Origin: Xestospongia bergquistia
Lineage: Eukaryota > Porifera > Demospongiae > Haplosclerida > Petrosiidae
Direction: 5' to 3'
DNA: 64,000 nt
Assembly: GCA_963965975.1 (NCBI GenBank)
Contig: OZ014415.1
Coordinates: 1,927,001 to 1,991,000, forward strand
The translations under genes were made by a program, and so were the position numbers. The notes under the pieces were generated by a model that saw only the letters and a list, made by a program, of their open reading frames with translations, was not told the DNA's origin and searched no databases. The first letter of the stretch is position 1, and each line of letters starts with the position of its first letter. Positions 48,700-58,674 of the stretch are shown here, in pieces.

Positions 48700-50763
48700 T
48701 TATTTTCATAAAATATTTTAAAGAATTTTTTTTATAGTCTATTGAAAGATTTCATTTACTACGTTTTGTTTTAACATTGTTTGATTTTTTAAAATAGATT
48801 GTTTTATGTTTTTTTCAATATTTGTACATATTTCTACTTGCCATTTGTCATCTTATATAACATATATATCTGTGTATTAAGTCAAAGATTATTATTGATA
48901 AATACATAATTTTAAAAAGAGCAATGTAGCAATTCTTTAACAATGTAAGCAACAATTTCGACTGTACTATATATAGCTATTATTAATCAGAGCTACAATA
49001 TGTTTATAATACAATAATTGTATATAATACCTATATATTGATATATAAGAATATGTGATAGTTGGTGATCTATAAACTGTCCCATTCATTAGCAATGTAT
49101 CAATATATATTATCTATTATCTATCATCAATTCTATACATTCATCCATCTTTCCATCAATCCATTTATACATTATCTATATTCCTCCATTTCATCCATCT
49201 ATTCATCTATCCATCTATAACAATTAGTTAATAACATATATGTATATAATTATAGCAATGAAATAGGTTATAATAAAAGTAGTACTTTTGCTTTCGCAGT
49301 CAAAAAGGGCGTGGTTTTCGATGCATGTACATTGACCTGTTACTATACTGGTATCCTGCCAGTGCTGCTTAGCTGCTGAATTATTTTACCCACTCAGTTT
49401 AGTCTCTGACTTATCTTCTGTTAGTAAGTAATCAATGTATGAATATATAACATATTTGTTCACCAAAAGCGCTTGTTAGTTATTAGCATGTAAGGGGATT
49501 AAGATCCCTTTGATGAGCAACTGGGGGCTATACCCCCAAGCACCACTGTGCTCATGATATCAAGGTAAACTGCGTATGTTAATAACATCAAGGTAAATAA
49601 TAAACAAACTTTGTGACATATTCGGGGAAGGTGTTCAGGTTATATCACTTCAAAATTTAAAATAAGAGAATAAAGAATGATTATACTAACACTATTGATA
49701 AAGATTGTATTATAAAAGTATTTAGTAAGTTCAAGAAGTAAACAATAATTTAACCTTTATCACAGGATGAAATAAGAGATTTCATTATTTAAAAATACTA
49801 AATGCTCTAGCAGTTACCTTTACCATATATGGTATGAGTCTCTTTAAGCTTCTTCCTGTGCACATGTTTCATAATCTATTATTATTATGAGTAAATAAAA
49901 TTTGATAGTGATTCTATGATAAGTCATGTGATGTCTCAAAAGCTTTGGTTAGAACTTCTGAATAAAGAGATCTCAGAACATAGTGTAAATCATTTCTTTA
50001 CGCATTTAATGCTGTTCCTTCCAGTATATAAAGTATTAATGAATTAGGATACCGGTAATATATTTCTTCAATTTAATTGCATAAAATCAAAACGAAGTAT
50101 TATATTGTTGTTCTTTTATACTGAGTTTTCATCTTAGAAAAAAAAGAAATGTTTCACAGTGTATATGTCCTCGTGACAATAGTCTATCTACAATATTATG
50201 TTAAAACCTAATTTATCTCTGTAATTACTGGTACATATTATTGATTACCTGTGTCTCATACTCCATATTAGGCAACTTGTCATATAGTCTCTCATTTAGT
50301 ATAAGTATTAGCTCCAATTGCTGAGATTCTTTAGTTTTGTGTTAAAATAATATCTCTCTGTTATCACTGATCAATGGCTTTTTGAGTATAATTCTTCTAC
50401 ACAGCTATGACATTAGGTTAATTAGTTAGTATACTCTTTAAGACAGATTGTTTGTCACACACTAAACACAACATTTAAAATACTCTTAAAATTGTGACAT
50501 TAGCTCTATAAACACCAGATGTTACAGTTGATCATGTAGATACTAAAACATACAAAAGAAAAGTACTATTGTCTTATATTATTATTGTTTCTGCTACACA
50601 TGATATTTTAACTAATGATCTCACATTAGCTATAATGGCTTTGATAATACAATAATACTACTAAAAATACTGTTATATGATAATGGATCATTATCTATGC
50701 TAAAAATCACTATATGTACAAGTAATGTATTAAGTCAACAACATAATATAATAAAGAAAACAA
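48700..50763. other. Non-coding stretch between gene C and the orphan fragment
   Basis: Counterpart of 12432-14851 with several deletions relative to copy 1. The GGGCGTGGTT patch and the TTCTGTTAGTAAGTAATC donor-like site are kept (49295-49435), as is GGGGGCTATACCCCC. No supported gene. Confidence 0.4.
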
Positions 50764-51234
50764 ATGACAATACTTATAATTGAATCAGATACATCTATTG
50801 CTATAACCACTACCATAGGTACTTTCTTCATTAGTACCAGAGTGATAATTTGTATTTCTTTTATTATTATTATTATTATTATTATTATCATGGTCTTTAT
50901 TGTCATATTTGTAAATAAGAAAATGTCAAATACCAATGAACTGAAAGGTACTAAATTGGTGACATCATTTATTTATAATGCTACGTCTTTTGTTTGTAGA
51001 TACAAAGGAGATGTTGTTACTAGTCCAGAGTCTACCATTGTTACTACACTAACAAAAGTGTTAGTTTATAGTTTAATAATACAATCTAGTAATCCATATT
51101 ATTCTTTTAAAAGTCCTCCTGCTGAGTATATATATGAGAAGGTCATTGACAAGTCTTCAGCAACAGATTATGAGATGCCATTTTATCAGTATCTACATGT
51201 CCAGCTTATACTACTGCAATATTCAATGGGATAG
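50764..51234 (+). pseudogene. Orphan receptor transmembrane-tail fragment (copy 2), open frame of 156 aa
   Basis: A continuous frame from ATG 50764 gives MTILIIESDTSIAITTTIG, a hydrophobic helix of Ile and Val encoded largely by (ATT)n, a basic-polar border (VNKKMSNTNELK), then IYEKVIDKSSATDYEMPF, which resembles the A/C tail (IYESIADELQDPxDYxIP). Internal AG and GT words suggest introns may still be removed. No signal peptide, Ig or FN3 exon precedes it, so it is a fragment, a small membrane protein, or an alternative tail for gene C. I favour a relic. Confidence 0.5.
50862..50888 (+). repeat. (ATT)n microsatellite in orphan fragment, copy 2
   Basis: About nine ATT codons in frame, encoding poly-Ile within the hydrophobic helix. 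Confidence 0.9.
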
Positions 51235-51238
51235 AAAT

Positions 51239-51738
51239 GAAGATAAACTAAGTTTATCCAACATTTTTTGATATCTGGTCAATTTCTAATGGAATACTTC
51301 CTTTATAATTATATAATGTTAAATAATTTATATTTATTACTGGTCTCTTTTAATTTTATTTTGAATACTTAAAATAATATTCATTCATTATGATCAAATT
51401 ATATTTCTTAGTGATGTATTTAATATGGTTACCTAACAGTATTGTTCATATTTCATAAACAACTTTGCTCCAATTTGTTATCATATGTTCTTTAGAATAT
51501 ATTTTGTTGAAGTTATAATACTTTACTTGTATATATTAACTCTACCTATAGGAATATGAAACCAACCAGTAGCTAGCTATACATGAATGTAAAAACCAAC
51601 GTTGTTGATAAGAACACGTTTTTGCCATTGTTTATCTAACAACTTAATTTGGTTATTTCTAATATGCTAAACTTCCAAGCAGTAGTTGTCTTTCAATTAT
51701 GTGCATTACAATATAATAGAAATTGAGAGATGTCATTA
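51239..51738. other. Non-coding spacer before gene D promoter
   Basis: Counterpart of 15552-16050. Nothing coding recognised. Confidence 0.35.
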
Positions 51739-51787
51739 TGACGTCATAACTTTTGCCATCTTGATGTCTACACAAGCTACAGAACTG
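51739..51787 (+). promoter_or_regulatory. Gene D promoter candidate: TGACGTCA site and leader exon donor
   Basis: TGACGTCA at 51739-51746 and the conserved donor at 51787. The matching acceptor CTATAG ends at 58669, five bases before the gene D ATG. Because a BEL/Pao element lies between, the leader intron would be about 6.9 kb instead of about 0.84 kb in gene B. Confidence 0.5.
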
Positions 51788-52108
51788 TAAGTGGTAATTT
51801 AACAATTTCTTCTTTGTAATTATAAAATGTAGAAACTTAATCATAATCCTTTATTAATGTTACTATCAAACAGAGCTACATTTTCGTTTGCCTGTCATGG
51901 TATTACTGTTTCAGTAATATTGTTTCATTAAAGCTCTGTAAACTATACCACTAACTTTACCTACAGAAATAACTCTGTAAAGCTTGTAAGGTCCTGCAAA
52001 GTGTACCACTAACACACCTACCATTATGATTATAGTTTTATTGAAGCTCAATGATTGACAATAGCTCCACTAGTATCTTATTGATATCATTATGACTTTT
52101 CAAATCTT

Positions 52109-52129
52109 ATATATATATATATATATATA
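52109..52129. repeat. (TA)n microsatellite in gene D leader intron
   Basis: About 20 bp of TA repeats. Gene B has a shorter run at the matching place (about 16422). Confidence 0.85.
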
Positions 52130-52314
52130 AGTGAGTTTGAGCTTATTTGTATCAAATAGCCAGAAAAATGTTCATGGTTCATACTGTAGGAATATATTTC
52201 CAAATGTAATTAAACATAGTAGGAAGCAATTGTTTATGTCAAAATAAAGTATCTATTTCAATTGATAATATATTAACAAATGGATGACTTTAACAACCCA
52301 ACTTCGTATATTAT

Positions 52315-52469
52315 TGAATATGAGCTAGGGCAGATGAGATATTATTAGAGTAAGAGCCACTCCAGGTAACTTAAGGCAACCACGTTTCTCTTTCTTTTTT
52401 TTTCCAATAATCCAATTATACATATACCAGAAAAATTAAAACAAAATTGAAGCCTGATAAGTGTCAACA
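52315..52469 (-). repeat. BEL/Pao LTR, left (3' LTR of the element)
   Basis: 155 bp, paired with 58216-58370 with one visible mismatch beside a T-run. Confidence 0.93.
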
Positions 52470-52626
52470 TACCGCCGGCCTAAGACCAACGGTCTTAAAG
52501 AGAGAGAAACAATAGAAAATAAAATAAAATAAACAATGAACAATAATAATGATGTTAATAGCAATAATTAATAATAATAGGGACTAAATGACAAATGAGA
52601 AAACAAACGACCTGCAACAAATGATA

Positions 52627-55600
52627 CTAGAGATCAGAATCGGATGAGAGCAATAGAGCAATTTTACTCACGGGACGTTTGTATATACCCTTGACAGTCT
52701 TGACCGTAGCAACACGAACTAATCCATCCTTACCAGGGTGTACTTCAGTGATCCTGGCAATTGGCCATTGAGTAGTAGGAACAATATTATCTTCCTTTAA
52801 CAACACTATGTCACCAACTTCCAGATTCTTTGATTGGCGACGCCACTGATTGTATCTGTTCAATGATGTTAGGTACTCCTCTGACCATCGTTTCCAGAAA
52901 TGACGGACTAAATTCTGACATAAATCCCAGCGCTTGAGCAACGAGACTGAACGATATGAAAAGGCTGGATCAGGGAGAGAGCACATTGATTGTCCAATCA
53001 AAAAATGACCAGGTGTGAGTATCTCAATACTATCCTCATCAGGCGAGTCAGTATAGACCAAAGGTCGACTGTTGAGACATGCCTCCACTTGTGTTAAAAC
53101 CGTAGTAAACTCCTCAAATGACAGTTTGACATCTCCTATGATACGTCTGAGATGCATCTTGGTACTTTTGACGGCAGCTTCCCACAATCCACCAAAGTTA
53201 GGACCATGTTCAGGAATGAAACGCCATTCAATGTTGTGAGAAGAGCAGAAATCAGATATGATTCCTTTGCTTCGCTGCTGCTTGAGAAACTCATGGAACT
53301 CCTTGATCTCACGATTAGCTCCGACAAAATTCGTACCATTATCACTCCAAAGAAGAGTGGGATAACCTCGACGGGCAATGAAACGTCTTAGAGTAGCAAT
53401 GAATGCTTCACTCGTGAGATCTGACACAGCTTCTAAGTGGACAGCTTTGACTGAGAGAGAGACAAATACACAAACGTATGCTTTAACAATTGTGGGCTTA
53501 CGAATCATACCATACTTAATCTTGATGGGTCCAGCATAATCCACTCCTACTTTCTGGAAGACAGAACCAGGTGTCACACGTTCCAAAGGTAATTGACCCA
53601 ATAATTGATACTGGGGTTTACATGTGTAACGACGACAAGTAATGCATTGGCGAACAATAGAGCGTACAGTTTTCCTCATGTAGATAATATGAAAACGACT
53701 TGAAAGACTAGAGGACAAGAGTGTTGATCCAGCATGTAACATGCGGACATGTTCTGAGCGTATAATGAGCTTGGTAATGAGGTGTTTACCATGAATGATA
53801 AATGGATGCATCCTTTGATAGGATAGACCGGAGTTACTCTCTCGACCTCCTACACGTAGTAAACCATCGGAGTCAATGAAAGGGCGAAGAGAGAGTAGGG
53901 AGCAATTATTGCTGAGACTGCAGTTCACTTTCAATTTAGCAATGTCAGAGGAGAAATGATCCTCCTGTATCACACGTATCCAATACTTCTCGGCAGTTAT
54001 CAATTCTTCAACAGTGAGAGTGGGTGAAATAATATTGGATCGACGACAGTTATTCACAAAACGTAGAATCCAAGCAGTGATACGCTGGAGATGAGTGAAT
54101 GAAGAGTAGTGATTTAGAGGAATGACTGGAGCCTGTACTTTTACTGGGATCACAAGACATATCTCCTTCTCCTCTTCCTCTATTGTTTCAACTGTAATGT
54201 CCTGGTGAGGCCAATTATCAGAGTTTATGATGAGCCAAGGAGGCCCCTCCCACCAGAGCTTATGCTCCAATAGTTCCAAAGGGAAAATCCCTCGAGAGGC
54301 ACAATCAGCTGGATTCTCAATTCCAACAACATGATTCCATCGATCAGGAGGAATTTGATCTACAATGGAGGAGACACGATTCCCTACATAGGTTTTGAAC
54401 CTTCTAGGATTTCCAGAGAGCCAATTGAGCACGATTGTACTATCAGTCCATGCAAAGACGTGGGACATAGGTAATTGTAATACATCCTTTACATGAATGA
54501 GGAGACGAGCAAGAATTTGAGCACCACAGAGCTCAAGACGAGGGATTGAGAGTCTCTTGATTGGTGATACCTTTGTCTTAGACATTACCAGAGACACGTG
54601 AACATGATTGAGTGAATCAATTGCTCTCAAATAGACTACGCCAGAGTAGGCGTTCTCAGAAGCGTCACTAAAACCATGTAATTGGACAGATATGATCTGT
54701 ACATTCTTAGGAAAGTAACAGCGAGAGATAGATCTGTCATAGAGAGAAGAGAGTTCTAATCTCCACCGGGTCCAGGCACGATGAATTTCTTCAGGTACGA
54801 AATCATCCCAGTCAATACGCAATTCCCATACTCGTTGCAGTAGAATCTTCATGCTAATTATAGTAGGAGAGAACCAGCCAAGTACATCAAATATTCTAGC
54901 TACGTTCGAGACAAGAACTCTCTTTGTGATTTGCACACACGAGGAGAGCTCAGGGACAGTGAGTCGAAAAGTGTCAGTAACAGTGTTCCATTCCAAACCT
55001 AGTGTCTTAGTGTATGCATTAATATCAGATATAGCATGCACATTAGTACTCTCTAGCAAACTAGGTGGTATGTGTTGTAGTACCTGGCCATCACTTGAAT
55101 TCCATTTTCTCAGGAGAAATCCTCCACGAATAAACAAGTCACATAACTCCCTTTGGAGAATGATGGCTGTCTCCACGTCATCAGCACCTGTCAAACAATC
55201 ATCTACATAAAATGAGGTCTCAACTGCCTTGGCTGCCATTGGGTACTCATGGGAGAAATCCAGTGCATTTTGCTTGACTGCCATGTTGGCAGCGAAGGAT
55301 GAGGCAGCAACTCCAAACGTGACTCTTGTCATGCGATAATCCCGGATCTTGTCATTGGGTGATGACCTCCAGACAAAACGATGTAGATTTCGATCTTCCT
55401 CAATGAGTTTGATAGCTCGGTACATCTTACTGACATCAGCAGTGAGGGCAATACGATGAGACCTAAACCTGAGTAGAACATCAATCAATGGAGGATGTAT
55501 AGTGGGTCCAATGAGAAGAGTATCATTTAGGGACACTCCTGTAGAGGACTTGGCTGAGGCATCAAATACAGCTCTCACCTTAGTGGTGGTACTGGATTCT

Positions 55601-58119
55601 TTGTAGACAGCATGCATTGGGAGATAGAATACTTCTGCAGGGGGTTTGTCCATGTCTTTACTGGGCACAGGTTCTGCATGTCCCAGTTCCAAATAATCCT
55701 GCATGACAGTTTGGAATTCATAAAATTTATTTCTTTGAGTTAGAGAACGCTCTAAGGAGAGGAAACGTCTGATGGCTTGAGACCTTGATTCTCCGAGTGA
55801 TTTACAGCCAGACCTTTTAGGAAGGGGAACCACAAAAGATCCATCGTCAGCACGACAATGATGAGTATCAAAATGTTTCACCACAGTACGCTCCTCAAGT
55901 GTGAGAGCGGGTTTAGCTGAGGGTGATTCCTCAATTTCCCAAAACCTCTTCAGAATGTCATCACATGATGACGTGAAAGAGTGAAACGTAGTCACATAGA
56001 GGTTGACTTGTTCTGCCTCCGTGATTGGTTCAGTGTTGCCACTGAGAACCCAACCAAATTCAGTTTCCAGAGCAACAGGTGCTCCAGGAGGTCCTATCCG
56101 CCGGCCCTGACGTAATACACTGACAAAAACGTCGACCCCAAGGAGGAGATCAATACGACCAGGTAATCCAAATGCTGGATCTGCAAGAGGCAAATCTGAG
56201 ATATGATTCCAGGAAGAATCAAAGGGGACAGGAGAAACAGGGAGATCACATGTGACCTTCGGCAGAACTATAGCAGTGAGATCAATCTGTTTACTGCTAT
56301 CACCATAAAGAGATGTGATTTGAAGACTGGCAACGGACTGAATTGGTGATCTGGGGGATGACCCTGCAATACCAAAAATGTGAATAGTCTGAGGAGAGCG
56401 AGGGAGCTGAAGATTTTGAGCTAGGCGCTCAGAGATAAAGGACGCTGAAGACGCGTTGTCTAGTAAAGCCCTTCCTTCGACAAATGACTCATCCCTGGCT
56501 TTGATTAAAACACGACATGTCATTAGAAGTGAACTTGATCGTATTTTAATGGCTGAGTTAGCCGACACCTGAAGCGAGGTGGGAGGAGCAGGAGCCGAAG
56601 TACTCGAGTGATTTGAGCCAATGTGCAGGAGAGTATGATGTGGGCGTTGACATCTCTTACATCTATGTGAGGACTTACAATCCTTCACAGCGTGTCGACC
56701 ATTGAGGCAGTTAGTACAGAAATTGGATTTCCGTATAGTTGACATCTTATCACTATGAGACATGACTTTGAATTTAGGACAGATGTATAGAGGATGCCGT
56801 TCAGGGTTGCAGAGAATGCAATTGCCCATATACTCGGAGTTAGCAGTGAAAGTGGTGACAGGAGTGAATGGTTTCTTGGTTGGTGGCTTCTTGCTAGAAG
56901 AAGACAATGATGTCTCGGATGCTTGAGCTCTGAGGTCAAGGAACTCAAGGATCTCTGAGTATGATGGTACCTCTGTTTTAGCCTGACTGTGCCGTTGCCA
57001 CTCAAACATGGTGTCAACATCAAGCTTGAGCTCGATGACTGATGTGATGAATGACTCATCAGGTTCAGAACCCATGGCCTTTAATGCTCTTAGGTGTTGC
57101 TGTACTGTATCATGTAGTCGCCTCAACTCCTTGCCACTGCCGTCCTTCAGGGAGGGAGCTTCGACAATCTTACGCACATGAGCACGATGTAAAAGACGAG
57201 GACGATTGAAACGCGACTTGAGACAGTCAATGGCTTCATCGTAATTCTCACCTGAGCGTGAGAGTCCCTCGATGACAGGTTTAGCAGAGCCATTCTTAAC
57301 TGCTTGCTGCAAATAGACGAGTTTTTCGGAGTCTGAGAGATGAGGCCGGTCATGTACCGATATCTTGAACTGTTCCCAAAACTGGGACCAGTGTAGTACG
57401 TCACCATCAAAGGTGGGCACATCAAGCTTAGGCAGCCTGACTCCCTTACCATCTGCAACAGGTGCATTGGTTTTAGATATGGTGCTCATTAATTTCTTTA
57501 CTTTATGGGAGCATTCAAACTGCAATCTCTCAAGATGAACATGCTGAGTGACCAGCTCATGATCATTCTCAAGATCTAGTGATATGAGGTCTTCGTGTAT
57601 GGTGGACAACTCACGCTTATGATCAGCAAGTTGTTCCATGAATTGCTCTAATAGGGAGGAGTCATCATGATCTTCAGATAGGCCACTGAGGCCACTCTCT
57701 GTATTCCTAAGACCAAGCTCCAGTCTTGATAATCGACGGGCTGTCATCTTGTGAGGATCAGGTGTAGATAATTCAATAGGTGGTGTGAGTGCATGTGCTG
57801 TGGGTGTGTGCGTCATTATTTTTTGAATACGTAATATAAGTGCAGCAACAGTATCTTCATGTTGATCTAATATATCTTGTTCCTTCTTAAGAGCTTCATC
57901 ATCACTCTCATCAATGAGATCCAGTACCTGATAGTGTAATGACTTGAAATCTGAATCAGCTTCATCAAGCTTCACTAATAGCTGCTTTGCACGATCAGAG
58001 ACGCCAGCCGCCTCAGGATCGGATTCGAGTTCTCTCAATCGGTTGCCGAGACGAGTGACGGAGCTCCTAGGAACTCCTCGCTTCTTGTGTAGATTGGAGA
58101 GGGCTCTAGCTTCGTCCAT
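52627..58119 (-). CDS. BEL/Pao Gag-Pol polyprotein, 1830 aa
   Basis: A single long frame with family-typical order. It has a charged, helical N-terminal region (about 1-225), a Gag-like DUF1759 region from about residue 230 (PTFDGDVLHWSQFWEQF), zinc-knuckle-like Cys/His clusters at about 430-490, an aspartic protease-like region near 550, reverse transcriptase with FYVDD near 975, an RNase H-like region about 1145-1230, an integrase zinc-binding HHCC region about 1460-1495, an integrase core about 1525-1645, and a C-terminal DUF5641-type region about 1735-1825. This order (RT before integrase, DUF1759 and DUF5641) identifies BEL/Pao instead of Gypsy or Copia. Belongs to the element, not the host. 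Confidence 0.93.
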   Translation of the reverse strand: MDEARALSNLHKKRGVPRSSVTRLGNRLRELESDPEAAGVSDRAKQLLVKLDEADSDFKSLHYQVLDLIDESDDEALKKEQDILDQHEDTVAALILRIQKIMTHTPTAHALTPPIELSTPDPHKMTARRLSRLELGLRNTESGLSGLSEDHDDSSLLEQFMEQLADHKRELSTIHEDLISLDLENDHELVTQHVHLERLQFECSHKVKKLMSTISKTNAPVADGKGVRLPKLDVPTFDGDVLHWSQFWEQFKISVHDRPHLSDSEKLVYLQQAVKNGSAKPVIEGLSRSGENYDEAIDCLKSRFNRPRLLHRAHVRKIVEAPSLKDGSGKELRRLHDTVQQHLRALKAMGSEPDESFITSVIELKLDVDTMFEWQRHSQAKTEVPSYSEILEFLDLRAQASETSLSSSSKKPPTKKPFTPVTTFTANSEYMGNCILCNPERHPLYICPKFKVMSHSDKMSTIRKSNFCTNCLNGRHAVKDCKSSHRCKRCQRPHHTLLHIGSNHSSTSAPAPPTSLQVSANSAIKIRSSSLLMTCRVLIKARDESFVEGRALLDNASSASFISERLAQNLQLPRSPQTIHIFGIAGSSPRSPIQSVASLQITSLYGDSSKQIDLTAIVLPKVTCDLPVSPVPFDSSWNHISDLPLADPAFGLPGRIDLLLGVDVFVSVLRQGRRIGPPGAPVALETEFGWVLSGNTEPITEAEQVNLYVTTFHSFTSSCDDILKRFWEIEESPSAKPALTLEERTVVKHFDTHHCRADDGSFVVPLPKRSGCKSLGESRSQAIRRFLSLERSLTQRNKFYEFQTVMQDYLELGHAEPVPSKDMDKPPAEVFYLPMHAVYKESSTTTKVRAVFDASAKSSTGVSLNDTLLIGPTIHPPLIDVLLRFRSHRIALTADVSKMYRAIKLIEEDRNLHRFVWRSSPNDKIRDYRMTRVTFGVAASSFAANMAVKQNALDFSHEYPMAAKAVETSFYVDDCLTGADDVETAIILQRELCDLFIRGGFLLRKWNSSDGQVLQHIPPSLLESTNVHAISDINAYTKTLGLEWNTVTDTFRLTVPELSSCVQITKRVLVSNVARIFDVLGWFSPTIISMKILLQRVWELRIDWDDFVPEEIHRAWTRWRLELSSLYDRSISRCYFPKNVQIISVQLHGFSDASENAYSGVVYLRAIDSLNHVHVSLVMSKTKVSPIKRLSIPRLELCGAQILARLLIHVKDVLQLPMSHVFAWTDSTIVLNWLSGNPRRFKTYVGNRVSSIVDQIPPDRWNHVVGIENPADCASRGIFPLELLEHKLWWEGPPWLIINSDNWPHQDITVETIEEEEKEICLVIPVKVQAPVIPLNHYSSFTHLQRITAWILRFVNNCRRSNIISPTLTVEELITAEKYWIRVIQEDHFSSDIAKLKVNCSLSNNCSLLSLRPFIDSDGLLRVGGRESNSGLSYQRMHPFIIHGKHLITKLIIRSEHVRMLHAGSTLLSSSLSSRFHIIYMRKTVRSIVRQCITCRRYTCKPQYQLLGQLPLERVTPGSVFQKVGVDYAGPIKIKYGMIRKPTIVKAYVCVFVSLSVKAVHLEAVSDLTSEAFIATLRRFIARRGYPTLLWSDNGTNFVGANREIKEFHEFLKQQRSKGIISDFCSSHNIEWRFIPEHGPNFGGLWEAAVKSTKMHLRRIIGDVKLSFEEFTTVLTQVEACLNSRPLVYTDSPDEDSIEILTPGHFLIGQSMCSLPDPAFSYRSVSLLKRWDLCQNLVRHFWKRWSEEYLTSLNRYNQWRRQSKNLEVGDIVLLKEDNIVPTTQWPIARITEVHPGKDGLVRVATVKTVKGIYKRPVSKIALLLSSDSDL

Positions 58120-58215
58120 GGGCCAATAGATGACAGTCGTGGGCGTTAATGAGAAATGTGGTGAGGACTGTTTTCTACCGGATACTAAAGAGTTATCCGG
58201 TTCGGTGGACCAAAA

Positions 58216-58370
58216 TGAATATGAGCTAGGGCAGATGAGATATTATTAGAGTAAGAGCCACTCCAGGTAACTTAAGGCAACCACGTTTCTCTTTCTTTTT
58301 TTTTTCAATAATCCAATTATACATATACCAGAAAAATTAAAACAAAATTGAAGCCTGATAAGTGTCAACA
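58216..58370 (-). repeat. BEL/Pao LTR, right (5' LTR of the element)
   Basis: 155 bp. It is upstream of the reading frame in element orientation. Confidence 0.93.
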
Positions 58371-58375
58371 ATTAT

Positions 58376-58674
58376 ATTACCATTATCAATGAGTGATGTA
58401 AGAAAATCTCATGTGATATATAATGTTTGTTTGATGTTGATGATCATGTCAAGTAGTCCTCAGCACATTGACTACATATGAATGCTACACATTAAAAATG
58501 TGAATTTTATTTACATTGGTAATTTCTATAGTGCTAGAGTAATGGAATGGAACAAAAGCAACAACATAATAACATCACATAATTGTAATATTATTATTAT
58601 AATTACAAAAATTTTACTTTAATACAACATAGCAGTAATTATTTTAATTCAAACTTTACCACACTATAGTTACA
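58376..58674. other. Remainder of gene D leader intron and 5' untranslated bases
   Basis: Matches 16629-16950 upstream of gene B. Ends in the acceptor CTATAG at 58669. Confidence 0.5.

Larger units (their letters stand above)
52310..58375 (-). mobile_element. BEL/Pao LTR retrotransposon, looks whole, with 5-bp target duplication
   Basis: The element occupies 52315-58370 on the minus strand, bounded by 155-bp LTRs and by the target duplication ATTAT (52310-52314 and 58371-58375). The empty site is visible at about 16621-16633 in copy 1. The LTRs begin TGAATATGAG and end GTGTCAACA on the + strand and differ at one position, so the insertion is recent. One long reading frame fills the interior. 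A candidate tRNA primer site (TGGTCCACCGAACCGG, minus strand) lies just inside the right-hand LTR. The interior is richer in GC than the host DNA. No envelope region is seen. Confidence 0.93.

Noticed and set aside
53152-53391. Plus-strand and alternative-frame openings inside the BEL/Pao element
   Set aside because: Shadows of the long minus-strand Gag-Pol frame, with no independent support.
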